Source of the DNA: Rikenella microfusus
Lineage (GTDB): Bacteria > Bacteroidota > Bacteroidia > Bacteroidales > SZUA-534
Reading direction: 5' to 3'
Length of the DNA stretch: 9,562 bases
NCBI GenBank assembly: GCA_020719105.1
Contig: DYQV01000078.1
Location: forward strand, 1-9,562
The position numbers and the translations under genes were made by a program. The notes under the pieces were generated by a model, which was not told where the DNA came from, ran no database searches, and was given only the letters and a program-made list of their open reading frames with translations. Numbering within the stretch: the first letter of the stretch is position 1; each line of letters opens with the position of its first letter. Below are positions 1 through 6,157 of the stretch, piece by piece.

Positions 1-75
1 TTTCAAAATATCAATTTAGTAAAATTTAGGTTTTTTCCAAGTTCATTTTTAGCCTTAGATAATAAATTTTAGCAT

Positions 76-96
76 TAATTTCGCAGGGTAAATTTG
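76..96 (+). promoter_or_regulatory. Candidate -7 promoter elements upstream of the LRR gene
   Basis: Two overlapping possibilities are visible. A perfect TAnnTTTG match (TAAATTTG, 89-96) lies only 7 nt before the ATG, so its transcript would be leaderless or nearly so. A weaker match (TAATTTCG, 76-83, one mismatch) is followed by a GC-richer stretch (CGCAGGG) and would give a leader of roughly 12 nt. Neither has TTTG at the usual -33 position. Bases 1-75 are AT-rich and show no other feature. Confidence 0.35.
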
Positions 97-103
97 GATT
101 CTT

Positions 104-1030
104 ATGGATGGAAGCAATTTATCCTCAACTCTTATTGGTGCTTATTCGGTTGAAAATTTAAACCATATTACTGCCAAGATTATTCATTTGCATAAAAAGA
201 AGAATCTGCCGGCCTTGCAAAAAATTGTGCGGATAGTAAATGATTACAGTCCGATGGAAGAAGAAAAAAGTTCCCCCCTTTTTTCGCGTTTAATCATGCT
301 TTTTCATCCCGATAAAGTACAGGAGTATCATCGTTCGATTTTGGCCTGCCAGCATCCCGAAGCTTTAAATAACTACGCTTATATTTTTCCTGTTTTGTCC
401 TCCATTGACATCATTGGAGATTCTCAAAGCAATGATTTCATGGCTCCTGATGAGTTCGAGGAGGAGTATGGCTGGAATTACCGTCCGGTGAGTGATGATT
501 ATTTTATGGTTCAAGAGGAAGAAGGTCCAGTAAGCCGATGGTACGATGAAGAAAACCCCGATGAAAACCGATATTTTGACTCCGAAGAATCGGTTTACGA
601 CGGAAGCTTTTTAACCGCATTAAAAAGAAAGATTTATGGACAAACCTATATCGACTTTCCAGTTCATTTGCTCGAAGATTTGGAAGATATTGAAATGGCA
701 GAATATGAAATTGAAGACTTGGATGGCATTGAGTTTTGCACTTACGTTAAAACACTCGACTTATCGTACAACTCCATCTTTGAAATTTCCAGATTAGAAA
801 ATTGCATCTATATTCAGGAATTGTATTTGGGGTCGAATCAGATACATTACATTGATTCAATTTACCACTTAGTTGATTTGCGGATACTCGATTTGTCGAA
901 CAACAAAATACAGGATATATCTTCATTGTTCCGTTTAAAAGCATTGGAGATTGTCAATCTTTTGGGAAACCCTGTTTTAGCCAAGGATATCGCACGGTTA
1001 AAAGATATGGGGGTTTTGGTGGTTTATTGA
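104..1030 (+). CDS. Leucine-rich-repeat protein with acidic linker and J-domain-like HPD motif
   Basis: This is a 308-aa protein with no signal peptide or membrane segment, so it is probably cytoplasmic. Residues 1-100 are mostly helical in character and include LIMLFHPDK (64-71), which resembles the helix II/HPD loop of J-domain co-chaperones. No helix-I signature is recognisable. Residues 105-166 form a strongly acidic, Tyr/Asp/Glu-rich linker. Residues 214-290 hold three to four leucine-rich repeats of about 22 residues (LDLSYNSI, LYLGSNQI, LDLSNNKI, VNLLGNPV), of the SDS22/internalin-like short type used for protein-protein contacts. The ATG at 104 is the first in frame and has no Shine-Dalgarno sequence, which is normal for Bacteroidota. 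The 3' end overlaps the convergent response-regulator gene by 7 bp. The specific function is unknown. The LRR call is firm; any chaperone link is speculative. Confidence 0.85.
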   Translation: MDGSNLSSTLIGAYSVENLNHITAKIIHLHKKKNLPALQKIVRIVNDYSPMEEEKSSPLFSRLIMLFHPDKVQEYHRSILACQHPEALNNYAYIFPVLSSIDIIGDSQSNDFMAPDEFEEEYGWNYRPVSDDYFMVQEEEGPVSRWYDEENPDENRYFDSEESVYDGSFLTALKRKIYGQTYIDFPVHLLEDLEDIEMAEYEIEDLDGIEFCTYVKTLDLSYNSIFEISRLENCIYIQELYLGSNQIHYIDSIYHLVDLRILDLSNNKIQDISSLFRLKALEIVNLLGNPVLAKDIARLKDMGVLVVY

Positions 1031-1725
1031 TGATTCACGGTTAATAGAAAACCCACCCGTGGCACATTTTCTATGGTAACCGCTGGATCTGCTTTCAGAT
1101 ATTTTCTCAGTTTGGTTATGAATACATCAAGGCTGCGGCCAGCAAAATAGTCATTTTCGCCCCATATTTTCTCCAATAACTCTTCGCGCCGGGTAATGTT
1201 TCCCTTATTCTGGCACAAAACTTCCAATACTTTGGTTTCGCGCTCAGTAAGCCGCTGCTCTGTTGTGTCAATTACCAATAATTGGTTTGGTGGTTCAAAA
1301 CAGAATTTCCCTATCATAATCTGGTTTTGAGTTGTTGGAATTGTAATTGAAGTTCTGTTAAGTATGGCCTGAATTCGCCATAGCAGTTCATCTTCGTCAA
1401 AGGGTTTGGTAATATAATCATCGCCACCCAAATCAAATCCTTTGAATTTATCGTCTTTTAAATTTTTTGCTGTAAGGAATATGATTGGAACGTTTGGACT
1501 GTTTTTTCTTATTTCAGTTGCCACTTGATAGCCATCCATTTTGGGAAGCATGATATCTAGAATACAAAAATCGAATCCCTGTTCTTCAAATGCTTTTACT
1601 CCTGATTCGCCATCGCGGCAAAGTTTGACTTCAAAACCTTCGGTTTCCAATAATTCAGCGGTAAGAAAGCCAAGGTTCAGGTTATCTTCAACCAACAATA
1701 TCCTGATGGGCGATTTTTTTATCAT
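1024..1725 (-). CDS. OmpR/PhoB-family response regulator (RprY-like)
   Basis: This is the DNA-binding half of the two-component system. From the ATG at 1725 it is 233 aa. The N-terminal receiver domain (about 7-124) has the acidic pair E13/D14, phospho-acceptor D57 (in ILDIMLPKMDG), switch T85 (in FLTAK) and K107 (in TKPF). The C-terminal winged-helix domain (about 138-230) starts at LTERETKVLEVL and ends at the PRVGFLL wing. An in-frame TTG at 1746 would add seven residues (240 aa). I prefer the ATG because the shorter form begins just before the conserved RILLVEDN strand and no Shine-Dalgarno supports the TTG. The gene lies 38 bp downstream of the kinase gene and is surely co-transcribed with it. 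The sequence resembles Bacteroides RprY, but orthology is not proven. The family binds tandem direct repeats of 10-11 bp, and such an array lies at 3073-3112. Confidence 0.93.
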   Translation of the reverse strand: MIKKSPIRILLVEDNLNLGFLTAELLETEGFEVKLCRDGESGVKAFEEQGFDFCILDIMLPKMDGYQVATEIRKNSPNVPIIFLTAKNLKDDKFKGFDLGGDDYITKPFDEDELLWRIQAILNRTSITIPTTQNQIMIGKFCFEPPNQLLVIDTTEQRLTERETKVLEVLCQNKGNITRREELLEKIWGENDYFAGRSLDVFITKLRKYLKADPAVTIENVPRVGFLLTVNHQ

Positions 1726-1763
1726 GTTACTGATTTTCAGGTTCAAATAATTTATTCTGTTGT

Positions 1764-3020
1764 TTATTCAATGCAAGGAAGTTCAATAAAGAAAGTGCTT
1801 CCCTCGCCCAATTTACTTTCAAGGTGCAATTTACCTTTATGCAATTCCACAATTTGCCATACATACGACAATCCAAGGCCAAATCCTTTTATATTATGGA
1901 CATTGCCGGTATTAACCCTTGAAAATTCCTGAAAAATAACTTTCTGGTCAGTTTTTTCAATTCCCAATCCTTTATCGGAAATGGCAATTTTAATCCATCC
2001 ATTTTTGTTATATGTTTTAATGGTTATTTCAGGGGGCATTGGAGAATACTTACAAGCATTATCGAATAAATTATTGAGCATATTTGAAATATGAAAACAA
2101 TCGGCAAACACAACATGTTTTTCTGCAATAAGCTCCAAGGTCAATTTTCCATTCCGCTCATCAATAAGTAGTTTAAAAGAATTTGTCTGTTGTAAAATTT
2201 GATCGTGTAAATCCAACCGGTCAAAGTTCATGGGCATTTTTCCTTTTTGAAGCCTCGAAATATCAAGCAGGTAATTTATATGCAAATCCAGCTTATCGTT
2301 TTCTTGCCTGATGATTCGGGTATAAGGTTCCAGTTTTGTTGCACAATCGGGTTCTTTTGTAATACGGCTGTTGGCTAACCGTATTGAGGCCAATGGTGTT
2401 TTGAATTCATGGGTAAGATTATTAATGAAATTTCGGGTGTCATTGGCCAACATTTTTTCTTGTAAGTAATATCTGAAAATAAGTAAAAAAGCGATAATGG
2501 TCATTACTATTAACAAGATGCTTATAATGAAAAGCCATCCAATTTGAGCAAAAACAAATTTATTCCTTTCTGGAAATGCAATGTGGAGCCAGATACTCTC
2601 TTGTGCAGTGGTTGTTAAATTCGATTTAACAGTAAAGCATTTATGACGCGATTCTTCTTTTTTCTCCATCGGATGGGGATGAGGCACCGTACTCAATTGG
2701 AATTCATACGGTAGGCATATTTTACTGTAGGCTAATTCCGATTTAATAATAGAGTCCAGAAAATTCCATTGGTCAAGGCTCAAATGCTTTTTTTCACAAC
2801 AGGTGAAACCTTTTTGGTTAAAGCAACTAGTTACTTTCATACATAGAGCATTTTGTTTGTTGAATTCAGTCACTGCTTTATTTAATGCAGCCACTACTGT
2901 AAATTCGAATTGTTTTTCTTGATTTGAGGCAGCTTTGAATATCCAAACAAATTGGATAATTATTAAGCTGATCAGAAAAAAAATGACCAGTACAATTAAA
3001 TTTCGTGTCCTGTTTTTCAT
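1764..3020 (-). CDS. Sensor histidine kinase with Cys/His-containing periplasmic domain
   Basis: This is a 418-aa inner-membrane kinase. TM1 spans about residues 7-28 and TM2 about 160-186; a periplasmic sensor of about 130 residues lies between them. The cytoplasmic part has a HisKA dimerisation domain with phospho-acceptor H204 (LTHEFKTPLAS) and a HATPase domain. That domain has an N box (N317 to N321, NLFDNACKYS), G1 (D349, SDKGLGIE), F box (F363/F366) and G2 (GFGLGLSYV, 379-387), so it should be catalytically complete. There is no HAMP or PAS domain. The sensor contains six cysteines (C60, C66, C74, C75, C102, C128) and a PHPHPM segment (113-118), which suggests metal or redox sensing; this is inference. 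The ATG at 3020 starts directly before a Lys/Arg-rich N-terminus and TM1. The partner regulator follows on the same strand, and the kinase is divergent from the cysteine-rich exported protein gene. Confidence 0.93.
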   Translation of the reverse strand: MKNRTRNLIVLVIFFLISLIIIQFVWIFKAASNQEKQFEFTVVAALNKAVTEFNKQNALCMKVTSCFNQKGFTCCEKKHLSLDQWNFLDSIIKSELAYSKICLPYEFQLSTVPHPHPMEKKEESRHKCFTVKSNLTTTAQESIWLHIAFPERNKFVFAQIGWLFIISILLIVMTIIAFLLIFRYYLQEKMLANDTRNFINNLTHEFKTPLASIRLANSRITKEPDCATKLEPYTRIIRQENDKLDLHINYLLDISRLQKGKMPMNFDRLDLHDQILQQTNSFKLLIDERNGKLTLELIAEKHVVFADCFHISNMLNNLFDNACKYSPMPPEITIKTYNKNGWIKIAISDKGLGIEKTDQKVIFQEFSRVNTGNVHNIKGFGLGLSYVWQIVELHKGKLHLESKLGEGSTFFIELPCIE

Positions 3021-3038
3021 TAATCTTTTTTATGACTA

Positions 3039-3046
3039 CAAAATAA
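3039..3046 (-). promoter_or_regulatory. Candidate -7 element for the kinase/regulator operon
   Basis: On the minus strand this reads TTATTTTG, one mismatch from TAnnTTTG, and lies about 18 bp upstream of the kinase ATG. TTTG also occurs further upstream on the minus strand (3062-3065), but at about 15 bp rather than the usual 19 bp spacing. This weak promoter would need an activator or have low basal activity. Confidence 0.3.
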
Positions 3047-3072
3047 GACAAAAAAAGCCTTCAAAAATCACT

Positions 3073-3112
3073 TTAACAACTAATTAACAAGGCAATAACA
3101 AGTCAATAACTT
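3073..3112. promoter_or_regulatory. Four-copy 11-bp direct-repeat array, predicted response-regulator operator
   Basis: Four heptamers occur at an exact 11-bp period: TTAACAA (3073-3079), TTAACAA (3084-3090), ATAACAA (3095-3101) and ATAACTT (3106-3112). They are separated by 4-bp spacers CTAA, GGCA and GTCA. A 7+4 layout with one site per helical turn is the known geometry of OmpR/PhoB-family operators such as the Pho box, and the half-site resembles the TTAACA repeats bound by Bacillus PhoP. The array sits between the divergent kinase and cysteine-rich genes. Its right end is 20 bp from the -7 element at 3133-3140, so it covers the -33 position, where no TTTG is present. That fits an activator replacing the -33 contact. 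Binding by the adjacent regulator is inferred. Confidence 0.6.
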
Positions 3113-3132
3113 AAAGTAGAATTAAATTGATT

Positions 3133-3140
3133 TATTTTTG
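3133..3140 (+). promoter_or_regulatory. -7 promoter element for the cysteine-rich protein gene
   Basis: TATTTTTG is a full match to the Bacteroidota TAnnTTTG element and lies 27 bp before the ATG at 3168. The expected -33 position (about 3110-3113) falls in the last copy of the direct-repeat array instead of a TTTG box, so the promoter is probably regulator-dependent. Confidence 0.5.
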
Positions 3141-3167
3141 AAGCATGTTTAACTAAAATAATAAATC

Positions 3168-3506
3168 ATGAAAAGAATAGCATTTATTTTGAGTCTTGTT
3201 TTTGTTGCCGGAATGGGAATGACCGCTTCAGCAACTGCCGTAATTGCTGATAATGGTTTGCAAATTACAATTGTTGATACTGATAATAAGCCTTGCGCTG
3301 CAGGTTGCACTTGTGCTGATTGCAAAGCAAAATCAGCAGACGGTAAAGCGGCCTGTGATTCTACAAAAAAGGCCGATTGCAAAACAAAATCAGCCGATTG
3401 TTCTAAGAAATGCGATGGCAAAACCGCCGAAGCTAAACCAGGATGTTGTGCTAAATCAACTGATGGCAAAACTGCAACTCCTGCTGCTGAGCCTGCAAAG
3501 AAATAA
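3168..3506 (+). CDS. Small exported cysteine/lysine-rich protein, possibly metal-binding
   Basis: This is a 112-aa protein with a clear Sec signal peptide (MKRIAFILSLVFVAGM, then AxA sites near residues 20-24). The mature part is hydrophilic and rich in Lys, Ala, Asp and Cys. Ten cysteines lie at positions 43, 47, 49, 52, 63, 71, 78, 82, 93 and 94, many in CxxxCxC, CxxC, CxxxC and CC spacings that could hold metal like a metallothionein. Repeated CxxKSxDGK-like units suggest growth by internal duplication. It has no lipobox cysteine at the cleavage site and no recognised enzyme domain. It is divergent from the sensor kinase, sits downstream of the 11-bp repeat array, and ends in its own terminator. 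I infer a stress-induced periplasmic or secreted metal/thiol buffer. Alternatives are a bufferin-like modified peptide precursor (no modifying enzyme is visible here) or a cell-surface protein. The coding call is secure; the function is not. Confidence 0.85.
   Translation: MKRIAFILSLVFVAGMGMTASATAVIADNGLQITIVDTDNKPCAAGCTCADCKAKSADGKAACDSTKKADCKTKSADCSKKCDGKTAEAKPGCCAKSTDGKTATPAAEPAKK
3318..3394 (+). repeat. Internal duplication within the cysteine-rich gene
   Basis: A 20-bp unit beginning GATTGCAAAGC (3318-3337) recurs at 3375-3394 with one mismatch, offset by 57 bp (19 codons), and encodes DCKAKSA and DCKTKSA. Further downstream GATGGCAAAAC (3414 and 3462, 48 bp apart) repeats as DGKT. All offsets are multiples of three, so the reading frame and cysteine spacing are preserved. 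Confidence 0.7.
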
Positions 3507-3528
3507 AAAAAAACCTACTACAATTGCG

Positions 3529-3559
3529 AGCCAGAAGGATATTTTCTTTCTGGCTTTTT
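3529..3559 (+). terminator. Intrinsic terminator after the cysteine-rich gene
   Basis: An 8-bp perfect stem, AGCCAGAA (3529-3536) with TTCTGGCT (3548-3555), encloses an 11-nt loop and runs into TTTTT (3555-3559). It lies 23 bp after the stop codon, so it separates this transcript from the TonB receptor gene. Confidence 0.75.
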
Positions 3560-3588
3560 ATTTATACTACATGCAACCAGAATTTTTA

Positions 3589-3596
3589 TAAATTTG
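3589..3596 (+). promoter_or_regulatory. -7 promoter element for the TonB receptor gene
   Basis: TAAATTTG fully matches TAnnTTTG and lies 37 bp upstream of the ATG at 3634, just after the preceding terminator. No TTTG is present at the -33 spacing, and the 11-bp repeat of 3073-3112 does not recur here. Confidence 0.45.
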
Positions 3597-3633
3597 TCTT
3601 CTGTTCAAGCTTTATATGAAATTATGAATGTAA

Positions 3634-6036
3634 ATGAAAAGGACTTTTTTAACAAGTTTACTTTTCTTATGGGCATTAGTAGCTAATGCACAACTGGTTC
3701 AAACCGTGCGTGGAAAAGTGATTGACAAGGAAAGCAAATACCCTTTAGCTGGAGTAAATATAGTTCTAAGTAATACCAATCCCCTGATTGGAACAGCAAC
3801 CAATGAAAATGGTGAATTTGAACTCCATCAAATCCCTGTTGGTAAACAAACTTTGTTCGTTAGTTATTTAGGTTATAAAGCTGCCACAGTGCGCGATTTG
3901 GAAGTAACATCGGGAAAACAGAGGGTAATCCTGGTTGAATTGGAAGAACAAGTAATTACCACCGATGAAATTGTAGTGAAGGGATATCGAAAGGGAGAGA
4001 TGCTTAACAAAATGGCATCTGTAAGCGCCCGTTCATTCTCAGTGGACGAAACTGAGCGCTATGCAGGAAGTTTGGGTGATCCGGCACGAATGGCAGCCAA
4101 CTATGCCGGAGTATCGCGAGCGGGAGACGACCGAAATGATATTATCATACGGGGAAACTCACCTACCGGTTTGCAATGGCGTTTAGAAGGAATTAATATA
4201 CCTAACCCAAACCACTGGGGAGCCAGCGGAGCCACGGGTGGTCCAATAAGTATCTTGAATAATAATACCTTAGCCAATTCCGATTTTTTTACCGGTGCTT
4301 TTCCGGCTGAATATGGCAATGCCCTTTCTGGAGTTTTTGATTTGCAAATGCGAAGTGGAAACAACCAAAAGCATGAATTTACAGGACAGGTAGGTTTTAA
4401 TGGATTTGAATTGATGGCTGAAGGTCCATTATCGAAAAAACAGGGTGGATCATACATGGTTTCGGGTCGATATTCTGTTTTGGAGGTAATGGATTATCTG
4501 GGTTTCGATGTTGCTGCGGGAGCTATTCCTGAATATTACGATATCACTTATAAAGTTGATCTTCCCTCTAAAAAGTTTGGAAATTTTTCGTTCTTTGGTT
4601 TAGGAGGGAATAGTTACATTGAAATGGTTGGTACCGAAATGAAAAGCTCTGCAAAGTACAATACATTATATAGTACCGATACTTACAATGGTTCTGAATT
4701 GATGATTTTTGGTACTTCGCATCAGCTTTTTTTGACAAAATCGAGTTATTTATATAGCACACTTTCCTATTCTGAAACCGATGTACATACCAAAGTGGAT
4801 TCGGCTTGGTTTACTCCAGTTCTGCCAATTCAAGAAGGTGATACCACTTATGAAAAAAACACCCGCTTGTTTTATGGTGAAAACAATTCCGAATTCATTA
4901 CCTCAGCTTCTACACGATACACCAATAAATTGTCAAATAAAGATGTGTTAACGATAGGAGTTGCTTATGAAAACCACCAGATTAATTATCAGGATAGTTT
5001 TTTGCGCAAATTACCCGATCGGGAGTTTTATCAACCTACAACACAGATTTCCATGGAAGGTATTGGTATTTTTCAAAGCTATTTTCAATGGCAACATAAG
5101 GTTACCAATCAACTTACCTTAAACACAGGGGTCTATTTTCAGGAATTTTTATTCAACAAAACCAATTCAGTTGAACCCCGCGCCGGATTGGTATTTGAAC
5201 CGGCACCCACCCATAAATTCAGTATGGGTTATGGAACACACAGCAAGATGCAACCTATGTTCTATTATTTTGTATTAACAACCGATACATCTACTATGCA
5301 AACATCACAAACAAATACCCAGCTTGACTTTACAAAAGCCCAACATCTGGTTATTGGTTACGACCATTTATTTGGCGAAAACCTGCATCTTAAAATTGAA
5401 GCATACTATCAATGGCTGTATAATGTTCCGGTTACGGAAAGGCCCACCAATTTTTCGATGTTGAACGAAGGGGCTTCCTTCCATCTGCATAGAGTGGATA
5501 GTTTGGTAAATTCGGGGACAGGAAAGAATTACGGAACTGAAATCACATTGGAAAAATATCTGAGCCACAACTGGTACTTTCTTCTCACCGGTTCGCTATT
5601 CGATTCGTGGTACACCGGTAGTGACAACACAGAAAGGCATACAGCTTTTGCTGCCAATTTTGCCACTAATTTGTTGGGAGGGTATGAGTACAGAATAAAC
5701 GATAAATTCTCCATTGATGCCAATGCAAAAATTACTTTTAGTGGAGGTAAGCGGAACTATTATCTAGATGAGGAAGCCTCCAAGGAAAAAGGGGAAGCGG
5801 TGTACGATGATAATTTGGCTTTTTCGGAAAAGGAAAAAAATTACTTTCGGCTCGATTTCAGAATATCATTGAAGAACAACAACCAACACTTTTTTCAGGA
5901 ATGGGCCGTTGATTTTACCAACCTAACGAATCATCAAAACGTATATTCCAGAGTTTATAATCCCGATACCAATGAAATTGAGTATGTATATCAACAAGGA
6001 TTCTTTCCCATGTTTTTATATCGCATAAATTTTTAG
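3634..6036 (+). CDS. TonB-dependent outer-membrane receptor with CarboxypepD_reg-like N-terminal domain
   Basis: This is an 800-aa outer-membrane protein. A signal peptide (1-19, cleavage after ANA) leads into a carboxypeptidase-regulatory-like beta domain (about 24-105; GKVIDKESKYPLAGVNIVL, then TNENGEFELHQIPVG). Next comes a TonB-box-like DEIVVKG (111-117) and a plug domain (about 125-240) with DIIIRGNSPTGLQWRLEGINI and FPAEYGNALSGVFDL. The C-terminal barrel (about 245-800) alternates Tyr/Phe-rich strands and ends in Phe, the usual outer-membrane signal. It is shorter than typical SusC proteins (about 1000 aa) and has no SusD partner next to it, so it is better read as a non-SusC importer of a metal chelate or other small ligand. 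The substrate cannot be read from sequence. It lies downstream of the cysteine-rich gene but beyond a terminator and with its own -7 element, so shared regulation is unproven. Confidence 0.93.
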   Translation: MKRTFLTSLLFLWALVANAQLVQTVRGKVIDKESKYPLAGVNIVLSNTNPLIGTATNENGEFELHQIPVGKQTLFVSYLGYKAATVRDLEVTSGKQRVILVELEEQVITTDEIVVKGYRKGEMLNKMASVSARSFSVDETERYAGSLGDPARMAANYAGVSRAGDDRNDIIIRGNSPTGLQWRLEGINIPNPNHWGASGATGGPISILNNNTLANSDFFTGAFPAEYGNALSGVFDLQMRSGNNQKHEFTGQVGFNGFELMAEGPLSKKQGGSYMVSGRYSVLEVMDYLGFDVAAGAIPEYYDITYKVDLPSKKFGNFSFFGLGGNSYIEMVGTEMKSSAKYNTLYSTDTYNGSELMIFGTSHQLFLTKSSYLYSTLSYSETDVHTKVDSAWFTPVLPIQEGDTTYEKNTRLFYGENNSEFITSASTRYTNKLSNKDVLTIGVAYENHQINYQDSFLRKLPDREFYQPTTQISMEGIGIFQSYFQWQHKVTNQLTLNTGVYFQEFLFNKTNSVEPRAGLVFEPAPTHKFSMGYGTHSKMQPMFYYFVLTTDTSTMQTSQTNTQLDFTKAQHLVIGYDHLFGENLHLKIEAYYQWLYNVPVTERPTNFSMLNEGASFHLHRVDSLVNSGTGKNYGTEITLEKYLSHNWYFLLTGSLFDSWYTGSDNTERHTAFAANFATNLLGGYEYRINDKFSIDANAKITFSGGKRNYYLDEEASKEKGEAVYDDNLAFSEKEKNYFRLDFRISLKNNNQHFFQEWAVDFTNLTNHQNVYSRVYNPDTNEIEYVYQQGFFPMFLYRINF

Positions 6037-6052
6037 AATCCGAAAATTCAAT

Positions 6053-6075
6053 TAATAAATGGAAATCATTTATTA
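6053..6075. repeat. AT-rich perfect inverted repeat upstream of the ABC-F gene
   Basis: TAATAAATG (6053-6061) and CATTTATTA (6067-6075) form a 9-bp perfect stem around GAAAT. It lies 17 bp after the TonB receptor stop and spans the -33 position of the ABC-F promoter at 6081. It could be a weak terminator for the receptor (only TTT follows) or a dimeric repressor site over the promoter. Confidence 0.45.
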
Positions 6076-6080
6076 TTTAA

Positions 6081-6088
6081 TACCTTTG
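6081..6088 (+). promoter_or_regulatory. -7 promoter element for the ABC-F gene
   Basis: TACCTTTG fully matches TAnnTTTG and is followed by GCGCCCGC, the GC-rich start context often seen at Bacteroidota promoters. It predicts a leader of about 60-65 nt before the ATG at 6158. The -33 position holds AATG inside the inverted repeat, not TTTG. Confidence 0.6.
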
Positions 6089-6157
6089 CGCCCGCAAAAA
6101 GAGATACCTTTTAAATGGTAAATAATTAAAAATGAAGAATTAACACCAAAGAGTATT

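Noticed and set aside
1036..1061. CACGG/CCGTG inverted repeat near the LRR and regulator stops
   Set aside because: Only a 5-bp stem with a 16-nt loop, no T run, and inside the regulator coding sequence; too weak to call a terminator.
1726..1746. TTG start giving a seven-residue longer response regulator
   Set aside because: No Shine-Dalgarno supports it, and the ATG at 1725 begins directly before the conserved first strand of the receiver domain.
1541..1750. Short plus-strand open frame antisense to the response regulator
   Set aside because: It is the complement of conserved receiver-domain codons, with no start signals or recognisable product.
3073..3112. The 11-bp repeats as a short CRISPR or satellite
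   Set aside because: Units are far too short, the spacers are 4 bp, no cas gene is near, and the promoter position and spacing fit an operator much better.
3149..3469. 106-aa minus-strand open frame antisense to the cysteine-rich gene
   Set aside because: Its Ala/Ser/Gln-rich low-complexity product is the reverse reading of repeated Cys/Lys codons; it has no signal peptide or family and covers a better gene.
3244..3591. 115-aa plus-strand open frame overlapping the cysteine-rich gene in another frame
   Set aside because: It starts inside the better-supported gene, reads through the terminator hairpin and has a low-complexity Lys/Gln/Leu product.
4101..4457. 118-aa minus-strand open frame inside the TonB receptor gene
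   Set aside because: It lies wholly within the conserved plug region of the receptor and shows no recognisable domain; it is a shadow frame.
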